Shown piece after piece: positions 1 to 8,222 of a stretch of 52,821 nt of DNA. Origin of the DNA: Candidatus Kuenenia stuttgartensis (GTDB lineage: Bacteria; Planctomycetota; UBA11346). The translations under genes were made by a program, and so were the position numbers. The stretch covers positions 1-52,821 of the forward strand of contig CAMCMZ010000017.1 of the NCBI GenBank assembly GCA_945876185.1, read 5' to 3'. The stretch's first letter is position 1. The number at the start of each line of letters is the position of its first letter. The notes beneath the pieces are model-generated. The model saw only the letters and a list, made by a program, of their open reading frames with translations, was not told where the DNA came from and searched no databases.

Positions 1-2
1 CG

Positions 3-2423
3 ACCAGCGCCGATGCCGGTGCGATCTACGCGGTGGCGGTGACCAACCTGGTCAGCACCGCGACCTCGGCCAACGCGACCTTGGGCGTGAACGTCGGTCC
101 GACCATCACGACCCAGCCGGCCAGCGTGACCGTGAACGCGGGTGCGACCGCGACGTTCACGGTGGCAGCGACCGGCACCGCCCCGCTGAGTTACCAATGG
201 AACAAAAACGGCAGCGCGATCAGCGGCGCCACGGCGGCCAGCTACACCACGCCCGCGACGACCAGCGCCGATGCCGGTGCGATCTACGCGGTGGCGGTGA
301 CCAACCTGGTCAGCACCGCGACCTCGGCCAACGCAACCTTGGGCGTGAACGTCGGTCCGACGATCACGACCCAGCCGGCAAACGTGACCGTGAACGCGGG
401 TGCGACCGCGACGTTCACGGTGGCAGCGATCGGTACCGCCCCGCTCAGTTACCAGTGGAGCAAAAACGGCAGCGCGATCAGCGGTGCCACGGCGGCCAGC
501 TACACCACGCCCGTCACGACCGGCGCCGATGCCGGTGCGATCTACGCGGTGGCGGTGACCAACCTGGTCAGCACCGCGACCTCGGCCAACGCGACGTTGG
601 GCGTGAACGTCGGTCCGACCATCACGACCCAGCCGGCCAGCGTGACCGTGAACGCGGGTGCGACCGGGACCTTCACGGTGGCAGCGACCGGCACCGCCCC
701 GCTGAGTTACCAGTGGAGCAAAAACGGCAGCGCGATCAGCGGCGCCACCGCCGCCAGTTACACCACGCCGATTCTCGCTTTGGTGGATAATGGTGCCGCA
801 TTTACCGTGACTGTGACCAACGTCGTTGGCAGCGTGACCTCGTCTGCTGCTAACGTGACGATCTCGGTTGCGGGCTCGGCCCAGGCGACCTTTGTCGCCA
901 CTGATGCCGCGACCCAGGGCAACTGGCAGGGCAAATATGGAACGGACGGGTATGCTTTGGCAGCGTCCGTGTCGAGCTTGCCCGCCTATGCTGTTTCGAC
1001 GCCGCAGGGCAATTCGACCCGGACGTGGACGTTGTCGAGCAATGATCGTCGCGCCCTGCTCAAACCCAATGACTTCGTCCGCGTCCTGGGGGCGTGGAAC
1101 CACGCGAGCACCTTCAATCTCAGAGTCGATCTCAGCGGTCCCACGACCCGCCAGGTCGCCTTGTATCTGGTCGATTGGGACGGCGCCGGTGCACGTCAGG
1201 AACGGATCGAGGTGCTCGATACCGCGACCAGCGCGGTGCTCGATTCACGCACCTTCACTGCTTTCAACAACGGTGTCTATGCGGTATGGAATGTGAGTGG
1301 CAACGTGACCTTCCGGGTCCAAAAATTGGCCGGTACGACCTCTGTGGTCAGCGGCATCTTCTTCGCACCGGTCGCTGGCGCGCCAGTCGCCGCTGCCGCC
1401 GCTTACGTCACGACCAACCGAAGCCCCAAGGGTTCATGGCGCGGGGCCTACGGCAGCGATGGCTATGTGGTTATCGGCCAGTCAACCTTGCTGCCCAGCT
1501 ATGTGGCCACGGTCGCCCCGAGCGGCCAGACCAGCAGGACCTGGGCCTCGACCACGGCGGATCTGCGGGGACTTCAGTTCAATACTGGTATCAATCGCAT
1601 CGCAGCCGCCTGGAACGCCTCGGCCAACTTTGATGTCCTGGTCGGGTTGAAAGATGGTCTGCCGCATCAAGTCGGCCTGTACGTTCTGGATTGGACCGGT
1701 TCGGCGAGCGACCAGCAGACCATCGACGCCATCGATCCGGTGAGTGGAACGGTGCTCGACAGCCGGACAATCAGTGCCTTTGATAAGGGTGCGTATGTCA
1801 TCTACACGATCACCGGCCGGGTGGCCTTCCGATTCCGGACCGTGACCGGCAGCCCGAGTGCGGCTTTGAGCGGACTGTTCTTTGACCCGGTCGGCACGGT
1901 GCCGGCGGTCACCGCCAGTGCGACCTTCACGAAGACCGATCTGGCGACCCAGGGGACTTGGCGACCGCTGTACGGAAACGATGGCTACATCATGGTCGGC
2001 GGCGGTCAAAATCTGCCCGCCTATGCGACCGTGACCCCAAGCGGGGCGACCGCCGGCACCTGGATCGATTCGACCACCGACGTCAGGGCCCTGCTGCGAT
2101 CGCTCGGGACGCAGCGCTTCGCCGGCTACTGGAAAGCGCCCGGCAGCTTCGATCTGGATGTCAATTTCAACGATGGCCAACCGCACCAGCTTGCCCTCTA
2201 TGGTCTGGATTGGACCGGCGGCGGCCAGGAAGTGATCGAGATCCGCGATGCGGCGACCGACACCGTGCTCGACAGCCAGACCCTGACCTCGTTCGCGAAC
2301 GGCACCTATCTGGTGTGGAAGATCTCTGGGCATGTGACCATCCGGGTCAAGAACCTGCGGTCGACCGGCAGTGCGTTCGTGAGCGGCCTGTTCTTCGATG
2401 CCGCCCTCACTGGGCCTGGTTGA
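3..2423 (+). CDS. Ig-like repeat surface/secreted protein, 5'-truncated by window edge
   Basis: The reading frame is already open at base 3, so the true start and any signal peptide lie outside the window. The visible part begins with three tandem Ig-like modules of 86 residues (258 bp period, nearly identical DNA, to about base 770), each with the pattern TITTQPASVTVNAG...YQWxKNGxxISGAT...YxVxVTN. Three further modules of about 150 residues follow; each contains the pattern GxW...YGxDGY, LPxYA, a DW motif after LYxxDW, VLDSxT and SGxFFxP. These modules are known to me from large secreted proteins of Verrucomicrobia, Acidobacteria and relatives, without an assigned activity. No catalytic domain is visible. 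It is most likely an extracellular adhesive or matrix protein. The gene ends at a strong hairpin terminator. Confidence 0.85.
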   Translation, partial: TSADAGAIYAVAVTNLVSTATSANATLGVNVGPTITTQPASVTVNAGATATFTVAATGTAPLSYQWNKNGSAISGATAASYTTPATTSADAGAIYAVAVTNLVSTATSANATLGVNVGPTITTQPANVTVNAGATATFTVAAIGTAPLSYQWSKNGSAISGATAASYTTPVTTGADAGAIYAVAVTNLVSTATSANATLGVNVGPTITTQPASVTVNAGATGTFTVAATGTAPLSYQWSKNGSAISGATAASYTTPILALVDNGAAFTVTVTNVVGSVTSSAANVTISVAGSAQATFVATDAATQGNWQGKYGTDGYALAASVSSLPAYAVSTPQGNSTRTWTLSSNDRRALLKPNDFVRVLGAWNHASTFNLRVDLSGPTTRQVALYLVDWDGAGARQERIEVLDTATSAVLDSRTFTAFNNGVYAVWNVSGNVTFRVQKLAGTTSVVSGIFFAPVAGAPVAAAAAYVTTNRSPKGSWRGAYGSDGYVVIGQSTLLPSYVATVAPSGQTSRTWASTTADLRGLQFNTGINRIAAAWNASANFDVLVGLKDGLPHQVGLYVLDWTGSASDQQTIDAIDPVSGTVLDSRTISAFDKGAYVIYTITGRVAFRFRTVTGSPSAALSGLFFDPVGTVPAVTASATFTKTDLATQGTWRPLYGNDGYIMVGGGQNLPAYATVTPSGATAGTWIDSTTDVRALLRSLGTQRFAGYWKAPGSFDLDVNFNDGQPHQLALYGLDWTGGGQEVIEIRDAATDTVLDSQTLTSFANGTYLVWKISGHVTIRVKNLRSTGSAFVSGLFFDAALTGPG

Positions 2424-2440
2424 TCCGGCTGGTTGATCCG

Positions 2441-2488
2441 GCACTGCCTGGCGGCTTCCCTGAACCGCCAGGCAGTGCTTGCGTTTTC
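2441..2488 (+). terminator. Rho-independent terminator after the Ig-repeat gene
   Basis: A perfect 14-bp inverted repeat (2441-2454 with 2465-2478, stem GCACTGCCTGGCGG) closes a 10-nt loop and is followed by a short T-rich stretch ending in TTTT. It lies 18 bases past the stop codon of the upstream gene, which fits intrinsic termination. Confidence 0.75.
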
Positions 2489-2595
2489 AGAATTCCTGAG
2501 GTTATTCCTCTTGGAGTGTGGACGGAAGCAGGCTTGACCGCCGCCATCCGACACTCTACGTCTACGTTCGGACTTTCTTGGTCCGTGGAGGTGGT

Positions 2596-4692
2596 GTGGT
2601 CGACTCCGTGCGCATGGCCGAGGGTGACTGCACCTGCCGGATCCAGGATCCCGCTGGCGGTACGATCCAGGCCCAGGTGGCGGAGATCAGCATTACCGGA
2701 GCGCTGCTCACCGGCGTCGAGGCGGTCAAGCATCCCCTGGCGCCGAACACCTATGTCGATTGCAAGCTGGAGGTCAAAGGGTACCAGCCGCGCCAACTCT
2801 TCGCCCACGTGGTATCGCAGGATGAACAGGGCCTACGCCTGCGCTGGATGCACTTCGATCCGGTCGACGAACTGAAGCTGCGCAAGCTGGTCGAGACCTA
2901 CAAGCCCGGGGTCGTCCACGCCACACGGCGGGTGATCAAACCGAGTTCAACCAGCCTGCCGACGGAAGCCGACAAGGGAGTTCCCGGCCCGGCTGCACCA
3001 GCCGGTGGCGCAGCGGCTGATCCGGGATCCGCGATAGCACCTGCCGGCCAGGCTGCCGCAGGTATCGCCGCCCAGTCGGCCAGGGTCGGCACGCGCCGGG
3101 TCCTCAAGCCGTCCTCCACGCAAAAACCCACGAACCAGCCGCAAACCGAAGATGACAGCCGGGCCAATCCGGTGGTGATCGCGACCACGGACCGTTTCGA
3201 GAAGATGGTCGAGGCCCCTGCCTCAACGTCCACCGCTACAGCCTCGGCCGCTGCCACCGCCACGGTTCAGCCGTTTTCGACCGGTCGGGATGCTTCTCAG
3301 CGTCCTCCGGCCCCGGGCAAGGAGAGCCAAAAAGAAAAGGATGAGGCGCCGCTGGAACGCCGAGATTCCTCCGCTGCCGTAGAGAAGGCACCAGCCAGCT
3401 CAGCGGCCACCGCCAGCCCAGCGACCGCCGCGGCAGGCAAGAACGAGTCTGCCGGGTACCCGATACCGCCGGCGGCCCAGGCTGACGAGTCCAACCACGG
3501 TGTGACCAAAGAGGCCAACGTCGAACCGCAGGGCAAGACAGTGACCGTCGGCAAAGACGGTCGGATGGATATCGGCGCCTCGATCCGCAGCCGGGCCAAG
3601 ACGGTGATGGCGTCGGAACTGGCGGCGCGGCATGAAAAAGTCCGCGTGCTCAACATGGGCACGATCAAGACCCTGATCCAGGAGGCGGTGGCCGAGGCGG
3701 CCAACCACCTCACCCGCGCCCTTGGCGAAGCCGAACGCAAGCGACTGCTGGAAGAGGCGGAGGAAGGCTTCAAGGAGCGCCTCAAGGCGTTCCAGCTCGA
3801 AAAAGCGGGCGCCGAAGAAAAGCTCAAGGCCCTCAACGACCAGCTCAAGGCGGCGCAGACCCTGCTTGAACAGGAACGCAAACGCACCATCGCCGCCGAC
3901 CAGTTCACCGTCTCTGAAAAAGGTCTGGAGGAGATCGACGTCAAGATGTCGAAGCTGCTCCAACGCGCCCTCAGTTCGGGCAACGTCGGGCCGGACGTCG
4001 AACTCAAACTGCGCGAACTGGTGTCGCACGTGCTCGACAGCGAACGCGAGAAGATCCGCGCCAAGGAATTGGAGGCGCAGAACTCCAAAATCGAACTGCT
4101 GGAGAAGAAGGTCAAACGTCTCGCTGGCAGCCTCGAAGAGGTCGAACGCCAGCGCAACGAGTTCCAGGAACTCGCTGCGGCGTTGGAAAAATCCGGCGGT
4201 GGCGGCGGACTGCGCAATGTCCTCAAGGCGGGCATGAAGGGCGACGATCCCGACAAGACGCGCAAGCTCGAACTGATGAAGACCATCCTGGAAGAAAACC
4301 GCGCCCTGCGCGAAAAACTCGGCATTTCCCTGAACAAGGTCACCGAGGAGGTCGCCAAGGCGGCCGAGGAAGCCGGGGTGATGAGCGCCAAGGATGCGAC
4401 TGCGGCGATGAGCCATTCTGCGAGCGCGGAGTCCGATGCGGCACCTGATGCAGGCGCTCCCCAAGAAGCCGCTGCTGCAATAACCGATCCCGGAGCGGCG
4501 GTCGAAGCAGACTCTCCGGTGGTCAATCCTGACGATGAGGCTTGGAGCCCAGAGCCCGAGATCGACCCCGATGACCAGCCCTGGGAGGCCAAGCCGATCA
4601 CCTTTGAGGGCGGAGAAACCGAGGCCGGCGTCAAGAAGATGCGCATTGCCAATCCACTCGCGTTCACCCCGCCGCCCCTGGAACGCAAATGA
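2596..4692 (+). CDS. PilZ-like domain protein with long Ala/Pro linker and coiled coil
   Basis: The N-terminal ~95 residues look like a PilZ-type beta-barrel: a hydrophobic strand pattern with EISITGALL in the place of the D/NxSxxG motif. An RxxxR c-di-GMP loop is not clear, so ligand binding is uncertain. Next come an Ala/Pro-rich linker with a duplicated TRRVxKPSST motif, then a conserved-looking helical stretch and a long Glu/Lys-rich coiled coil (roughly residues 330-600), and an acidic tail. There is no signal peptide or membrane segment. I chose GTG 2596 because GGAGG sits 4 nt upstream; an upstream in-frame GTG (2518) has poor spacing, and ATG 2614 is an alternative. The next gene, 197 bp downstream on the same strand, is a MamK-type actin, so a cytoskeletal or positioning partner role is an inference. 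Confidence 0.7.
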   Translation: MVDSVRMAEGDCTCRIQDPAGGTIQAQVAEISITGALLTGVEAVKHPLAPNTYVDCKLEVKGYQPRQLFAHVVSQDEQGLRLRWMHFDPVDELKLRKLVETYKPGVVHATRRVIKPSSTSLPTEADKGVPGPAAPAGGAAADPGSAIAPAGQAAAGIAAQSARVGTRRVLKPSSTQKPTNQPQTEDDSRANPVVIATTDRFEKMVEAPASTSTATASAAATATVQPFSTGRDASQRPPAPGKESQKEKDEAPLERRDSSAAVEKAPASSAATASPATAAAGKNESAGYPIPPAAQADESNHGVTKEANVEPQGKTVTVGKDGRMDIGASIRSRAKTVMASELAARHEKVRVLNMGTIKTLIQEAVAEAANHLTRALGEAERKRLLEEAEEGFKERLKAFQLEKAGAEEKLKALNDQLKAAQTLLEQERKRTIAADQFTVSEKGLEEIDVKMSKLLQRALSSGNVGPDVELKLRELVSHVLDSEREKIRAKELEAQNSKIELLEKKVKRLAGSLEEVERQRNEFQELAAALEKSGGGGGLRNVLKAGMKGDDPDKTRKLELMKTILEENRALREKLGISLNKVTEEVAKAAEEAGVMSAKDATAAMSHSASAESDAAPDAGAPQEAAAAITDPGAAVEADSPVVNPDDEAWSPEPEIDPDDQPWEAKPITFEGGETEAGVKKMRIANPLAFTPPPLERK

Positions 4693-4889
4693 TCCGCCGC
4701 ATCGGCATCGAGTCTGGCGCAGAAAGCGAAAACCGCGTATGATCCTCCACCCGGATGCACGCCCGCGATGCGATTGCCCTGTTGCAGACCTGCGCCCAAC
4801 CTTCAAACCTCTCTCCGTCACACGCCTCTCCAATCACCCCACGCTTTCATCCACCCAGCCTCCCCAACCAACCCCGCTAGGAGCATCGC

Positions 4890-5933
4890 ATGTCTGAGAT
4901 CGTCTTCATCGGCATGGACCTCGGTACCAGCCGCACGTCCATCACCACCTCGACCGGTGTCCGCACCACCGTGTGGTCGTATGTCGGCTATCCCAAGGAC
5001 CACGTCGCCAAGAAGAAGATGGGCGGCCGCGACATTATCTACGGCGAAGAGGCCCTGCAGAACCGCCTCGCCTTGAACATGTTCCGCCCCCTGGCCGGCA
5101 GCTCCATCAAGCGCAAGGGAACCAAGGACACCGCCGAGACCAAAAAGGCGATCAAGGACCTGCTCGATTACGTGGTCAGCCTCGCCAAGGCGCCCAAGGA
5201 CGCGACCATCTACGCCATCATCGGCGCCCCCGCTGAAGCCTCGGTCGAAGGCAAGGCCACCATCCTGGAGGCTGCCGCCGAATCCATCGACTCGGTGATC
5301 GTCACTTCGGAACCGTTCTGTGTCGCCTACGGCCTCGGTTTCCTCGATGACACCCTGGTGGTCGACATCGGTGCCGGCACTACCGACCTTTGCCGCCTGC
5401 ACGGCACCATGCCGCAGCCGGAAGACCAGCGTACCCACGAGATCGCGGGTGACGCCATCGACACCCTGTTCGCCAGCTTGATCAAAGAAAAGTACCCTGA
5501 GGCCCAGTTCTCGATCAACATGGTGCGCCAGTTCAAGGAAAAATACTCGTCCGTCAGCACCAAGATGGATGAAGCCGTCGTCGAGATGCCGGTCGCCGGC
5601 AAGCCGACCAAGTTCAACGTCACTGAATTGGTCTACAAGGCGGCCTACTCGATCGTACCCCCGACGGTCGCGGCCCTGCAGGACCTGATCGCGACCTATG
5701 ACCCCGAGTTCCAGGCCAAGATGCGCAACCACATCCTGCTCGGCGGTGGCGGCTGCCAGATCAAGGGCCTTGGTCTCGCGATCGAGAAGGCGCTTGAAGA
5801 GTACGGCGGCGGCAAGGTCGTCACCGTGGAAGAACCGCAGTACGCCGGTTCCAACGGCGCCCTCAAGGTCGCCCTCGATATGCCCGAGCACTTCTGGAAG
5901 GAATTCAAGAGCCAGCGCCCCGGCGCTGGTTGA
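4890..5933 (+). CDS. MamK-family actin-like filament protein
   Basis: A 347-residue actin-fold ATPase. Visible motifs are the phosphate-1 loop GMDLGTS (near residue 8), phosphate-2 DIGAGTTD (from residue 159) and the adenosine motif GGGGCQIKG (from 285). Resemblance to MamK, the magnetosome filament protein, runs along the whole length: VGYPKD after the first beta hairpin, the SEPFxVxYGL segment, GxxPxPEDQ and the YAG...GALK-type end. It is closer to this family than to MreB, FtsA or ParM. ATG 4890 has AGGAG 6 nt upstream. No other magnetosome gene (mamA, B, E, M, O, Q) is present in the window, so magnetosome function cannot be claimed. It may form filaments that position another structure, perhaps with the coiled-coil protein upstream. 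Confidence 0.85.
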   Translation: MSEIVFIGMDLGTSRTSITTSTGVRTTVWSYVGYPKDHVAKKKMGGRDIIYGEEALQNRLALNMFRPLAGSSIKRKGTKDTAETKKAIKDLLDYVVSLAKAPKDATIYAIIGAPAEASVEGKATILEAAAESIDSVIVTSEPFCVAYGLGFLDDTLVVDIGAGTTDLCRLHGTMPQPEDQRTHEIAGDAIDTLFASLIKEKYPEAQFSINMVRQFKEKYSSVSTKMDEAVVEMPVAGKPTKFNVTELVYKAAYSIVPPTVAALQDLIATYDPEFQAKMRNHILLGGGGCQIKGLGLAIEKALEEYGGGKVVTVEEPQYAGSNGALKVALDMPEHFWKEFKSQRPGAG

Positions 5934-6242
5934 GTTGTTTGCAGCGGGGTTCCACTTGTTTGCAGCGGGGTTCCACCCCGCCCCGCCCCGCCAGGCTTTT
6001 TCAGCGGGGTTCCACCCCGCCCCGCCCCGCCAGGGCTCTGCCCTGGACCCGGATTGGCCGGAAGGACGAAACCACGCGTCCTCGCGTTTGCGGCGCAGTT
6101 GCCCGGATGGGGCGGGGTTCCACCCCGCCCCGTTTCTTTGTCTGGTTGTGATCCTCGCAATCGTCGTCTGACTGGCTTGGTCGGGTCGGACGGACTCGGC
6201 GTGGACGGAGGCAGTCGTGTTCCCAGCATTGCACGCGTACCC
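5934..6242. repeat. Cluster of GC-rich hairpin repeats between actin and GNAT genes
   Basis: This 309-bp gap holds four copies of the core CGGGGTTCCAC. The first two are an exact 21-bp tandem repeat (5935-5955, 5956-5976). The third lies at 6003-6027. The fourth (6109-6131) is a 10-bp perfect stem GGGGCGGGGT with a 3-nt loop. A further hairpin (6030-6036 with 6040-6046, loop TCT) sits between. The G+C-rich stems could terminate transcription of the actin gene, but no clear T tract follows most of them. They look like a dispersed intergenic repeat family rather than coding DNA. Confidence 0.7.
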
Positions 6243-7115
6243 ATGGCCGTCCTCGCGCCCACCGACCTTGATCAGCGACCGGAGATGGCCTCGGCGGTCT
6301 GTCCTCTGTTCGCCGGTCCGCATCCAGGCAACCATCACCTCGCTTGCGGCATTCCCGAGGCCATGGGCCTCGTTCCGACGGTCGAGACGCTGCGTGGATG
6401 CCTAGGCGTTCTGGTGCTGCTCGACCGCATCCGGCCGGCCGGCGCCCTGGGCATTTGCGCCTATAGTGAAGCACAGGTCACCTGGTGGGGGCCAGCGGTC
6501 GCGCCCGGCTATGATCCGCGCACGGTGGCGCGCGCGCTCGGGGATCAGGCGCGTGCGGCATTGCGCGACGGCGGCTACGAATCGATCCGCGTCCTGGTCG
6601 ACACCCGCAACCGTGAGCAGCGCGCGCTGGTGCAGGGCCTCGGATTCACCGCCTGGAAAGATGCTCTTCTGTACGAGGTCGAGCTGCCGGTGCCGTCGCC
6701 GGAATCAGTGCTCACCGGGATCCGCATCGCTGCCCGGGCCGATCACGCGCAAGTGACGCGGATCCTCAGCGAGGGCTTCCCCGATTCGGGCCACCTGGAT
6801 GCGAATCTCGTTCAGCGCGAGAACGAGGGCTATCGCCACTATCTGTTGGAGGAGGGGGGCGAGGTGTTGGGCGCCGCCGCCGTGAAGCCCGGACCGGCTC
6901 GCAACTGGCTGAAGCTGATCGCGGTGCGCGGCGACCGGCGGGGACGTGATCTCGGCCATCGCCTGCTCGCCGGCATCATCGCGAGCGAGGGCGCCCTGCG
7001 CGGCCGGGCGCTTGGGCTGGAGGTGCTGGCCGACAACCAGGCAGCCATTCGCATCTATGAAAAGGCTGGATTCCAGCGCCGCTGGAGCGCGACCGTGATG
7101 ACCGGGCCGGTGTGA
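6243..7115 (+). CDS. Tandem GNAT-family N-acetyltransferase
   Basis: The protein has 290 residues when started at ATG 6243. The C-terminal half is a standard GNAT domain: LKLIAVRGDRRGRDLGHRLL is the acetyl-CoA binding R/QxxGxG/A region (here RRGRDLG), followed by LEVLADNQAAIRIYEKAGF. The N-terminal half has the same layout in weaker form (VDTRNREQRALVQGLGF), so this looks like a two-domain GNAT in which the first copy may be degenerate. The substrate cannot be told. The reading frame is open for another 189 bases upstream, but that part translates the GC-rich repeat cluster and is unlikely to be coding; no good Shine-Dalgarno sequence decides the start. Confidence 0.75.
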   Translation: MAVLAPTDLDQRPEMASAVCPLFAGPHPGNHHLACGIPEAMGLVPTVETLRGCLGVLVLLDRIRPAGALGICAYSEAQVTWWGPAVAPGYDPRTVARALGDQARAALRDGGYESIRVLVDTRNREQRALVQGLGFTAWKDALLYEVELPVPSPESVLTGIRIAARADHAQVTRILSEGFPDSGHLDANLVQRENEGYRHYLLEEGGEVLGAAAVKPGPARNWLKLIAVRGDRRGRDLGHRLLAGIIASEGALRGRALGLEVLADNQAAIRIYEKAGFQRRWSATVMTGPV

Positions 7116-7127
7116 CCGGCGGCCGGA

Positions 7128-7886
7128 TCAGATCTTCGACTTGCCGTCCCGCTTGTCTTCGAGCATCGCTTCCTTTTTCACTTCATTCTTCACTACTTTC
7201 TTCACTTCCAGGGCCGGCAGGGCGAGCGTCGCCGGGGGATCGGCCTTCTTCCAGCTCTTGGTGGTCGCCGCTGCGCCTTCCTGGCGCGCTCCGGTGCCAC
7301 GCACGATCTTCACCTTGGCCTTCTTGCCCTTGGCGGTCGGGTTGTTCCAGCGGTCGATCAGGCCGGCCTTCAGCAGCTTGTAGCGCTCGACGCATTCGAG
7401 AATGACCTGGTGCGCGACCAGGCGGTCTTCCCAGCCATAGGTGTCCGACTTCTTGCCTTCAAGATCCTTGTAGATGTTGAAGAAGTAGTCGACCTCGGCG
7501 AGGTAATGCCGGGGCAGGTGCTGCAGGCCGTGCACGTCGCGCATGCGCGGGTCGTTGACCGGTACCGCGAGGATCTTGTGGTCGAGTCCGGCGTCATCGG
7601 CCATGACCAGCACGCCGAGCGGGCGCACCTCGATCAGGCAGCCGGGGAAGGTGTCGTGCTCGACGATCACCACCACGTCGAGCGGATCGCCGTCTTCCGA
7701 CAAGGTGCGCGGCAGGAAGCCGTAGGCGCCGGGATAGTGCACCGGGCTGTACAGGGTGCGGTCGAGCCGGAACACCTGCAATTCCTTGTCGTATTCGTAC
7801 TTGTTCGACGATCCCTTGGGGATCTCGATCACCGCATTGAGGACGTTGGGGAGTTCGCGGCCGGTTGGCAGTTCAAGGAAGTCCAT
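7128..7886 (-). CDS. ppa: Family I inorganic pyrophosphatase with basic C-terminal tail
   Basis: Hydrolyses pyrophosphate to phosphate in the cytoplasm, driving biosynthetic reactions. The family features are present in order: EIPKGSSNKYEYDKE, YPGAYGFLPRT and the metal-binding signature DGDPLDVVV, then DPRMRDV. The start at 7886 gives MDFLELPTG, the normal family N-terminus; the open frame upstream is not conserved-looking. At 252 residues it is longer than the usual ~175-215 because of a Lys/Ala-rich tail of about 50 residues after the fold ends. It stands alone on the minus strand, convergent with the GNAT gene 12 bp away. Confidence 0.92.
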   Translation of the reverse strand: MDFLELPTGRELPNVLNAVIEIPKGSSNKYEYDKELQVFRLDRTLYSPVHYPGAYGFLPRTLSEDGDPLDVVVIVEHDTFPGCLIEVRPLGVLVMADDAGLDHKILAVPVNDPRMRDVHGLQHLPRHYLAEVDYFFNIYKDLEGKKSDTYGWEDRLVAHQVILECVERYKLLKAGLIDRWNNPTAKGKKAKVKIVRGTGARQEGAAATTKSWKKADPPATLALPALEVKKVVKNEVKKEAMLEDKRDGKSKI

Positions 7887-8222
7887 GGCAGGGCATGCTG
7901 GAGTCGTGTCCGACTTGGCAACCATCGCCCTAGCAAGTTGAGACAGCCCACTTCGGCGCGTCAGTTTCGATCGCGCGCAAGACATCCAATTCAAAGCATT
8001 CCAACAAAAGTTTCCAATAAAAATCGCAAGTGTGCCCCAGATGCAAGGCGGGAGGAAGGAGTGTGGCAGCGCTGCGTTCGGACAGGTGTGGCCGCACGGT
8101 TGCTTGGGGGCTGTGACGTAAGTGGATTTATCGAAATCGTTCGCAGGCGCATGAAAACACCTGTCCGGACAACGGAAGCTGACGACCAACGCCGCAGATG
8201 GGGTGCAATTGCGATTTTTGGG
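7887..8222. other. Intergenic region upstream of pyrophosphatase
   Basis: This 336-bp gap lies between the pyrophosphatase start and the end of glmS, both on the minus strand. It is somewhat richer in A+T around 7985-8030, where the pyrophosphatase promoter could lie, but I cannot pick out convincing -35/-10 boxes. A small palindrome TGTCCGGACA is at 8161-8170. No gene, RNA or repeat is recognisable. Confidence 0.4.

Noticed and set aside
3297..4833. Two long minus-strand frames opposite the PilZ/coiled-coil gene
   Set aside because: They reflect the Glu/Lys-rich codons of the sense strand; the products are Ser/Arg- or Leu/Phe-rich without domains.
4890..5933. Magnetosome gene cluster
   Set aside because: Only a MamK-type actin is present; no membrane, chaperone, transporter or protease magnetosome genes are seen in 52 kb.
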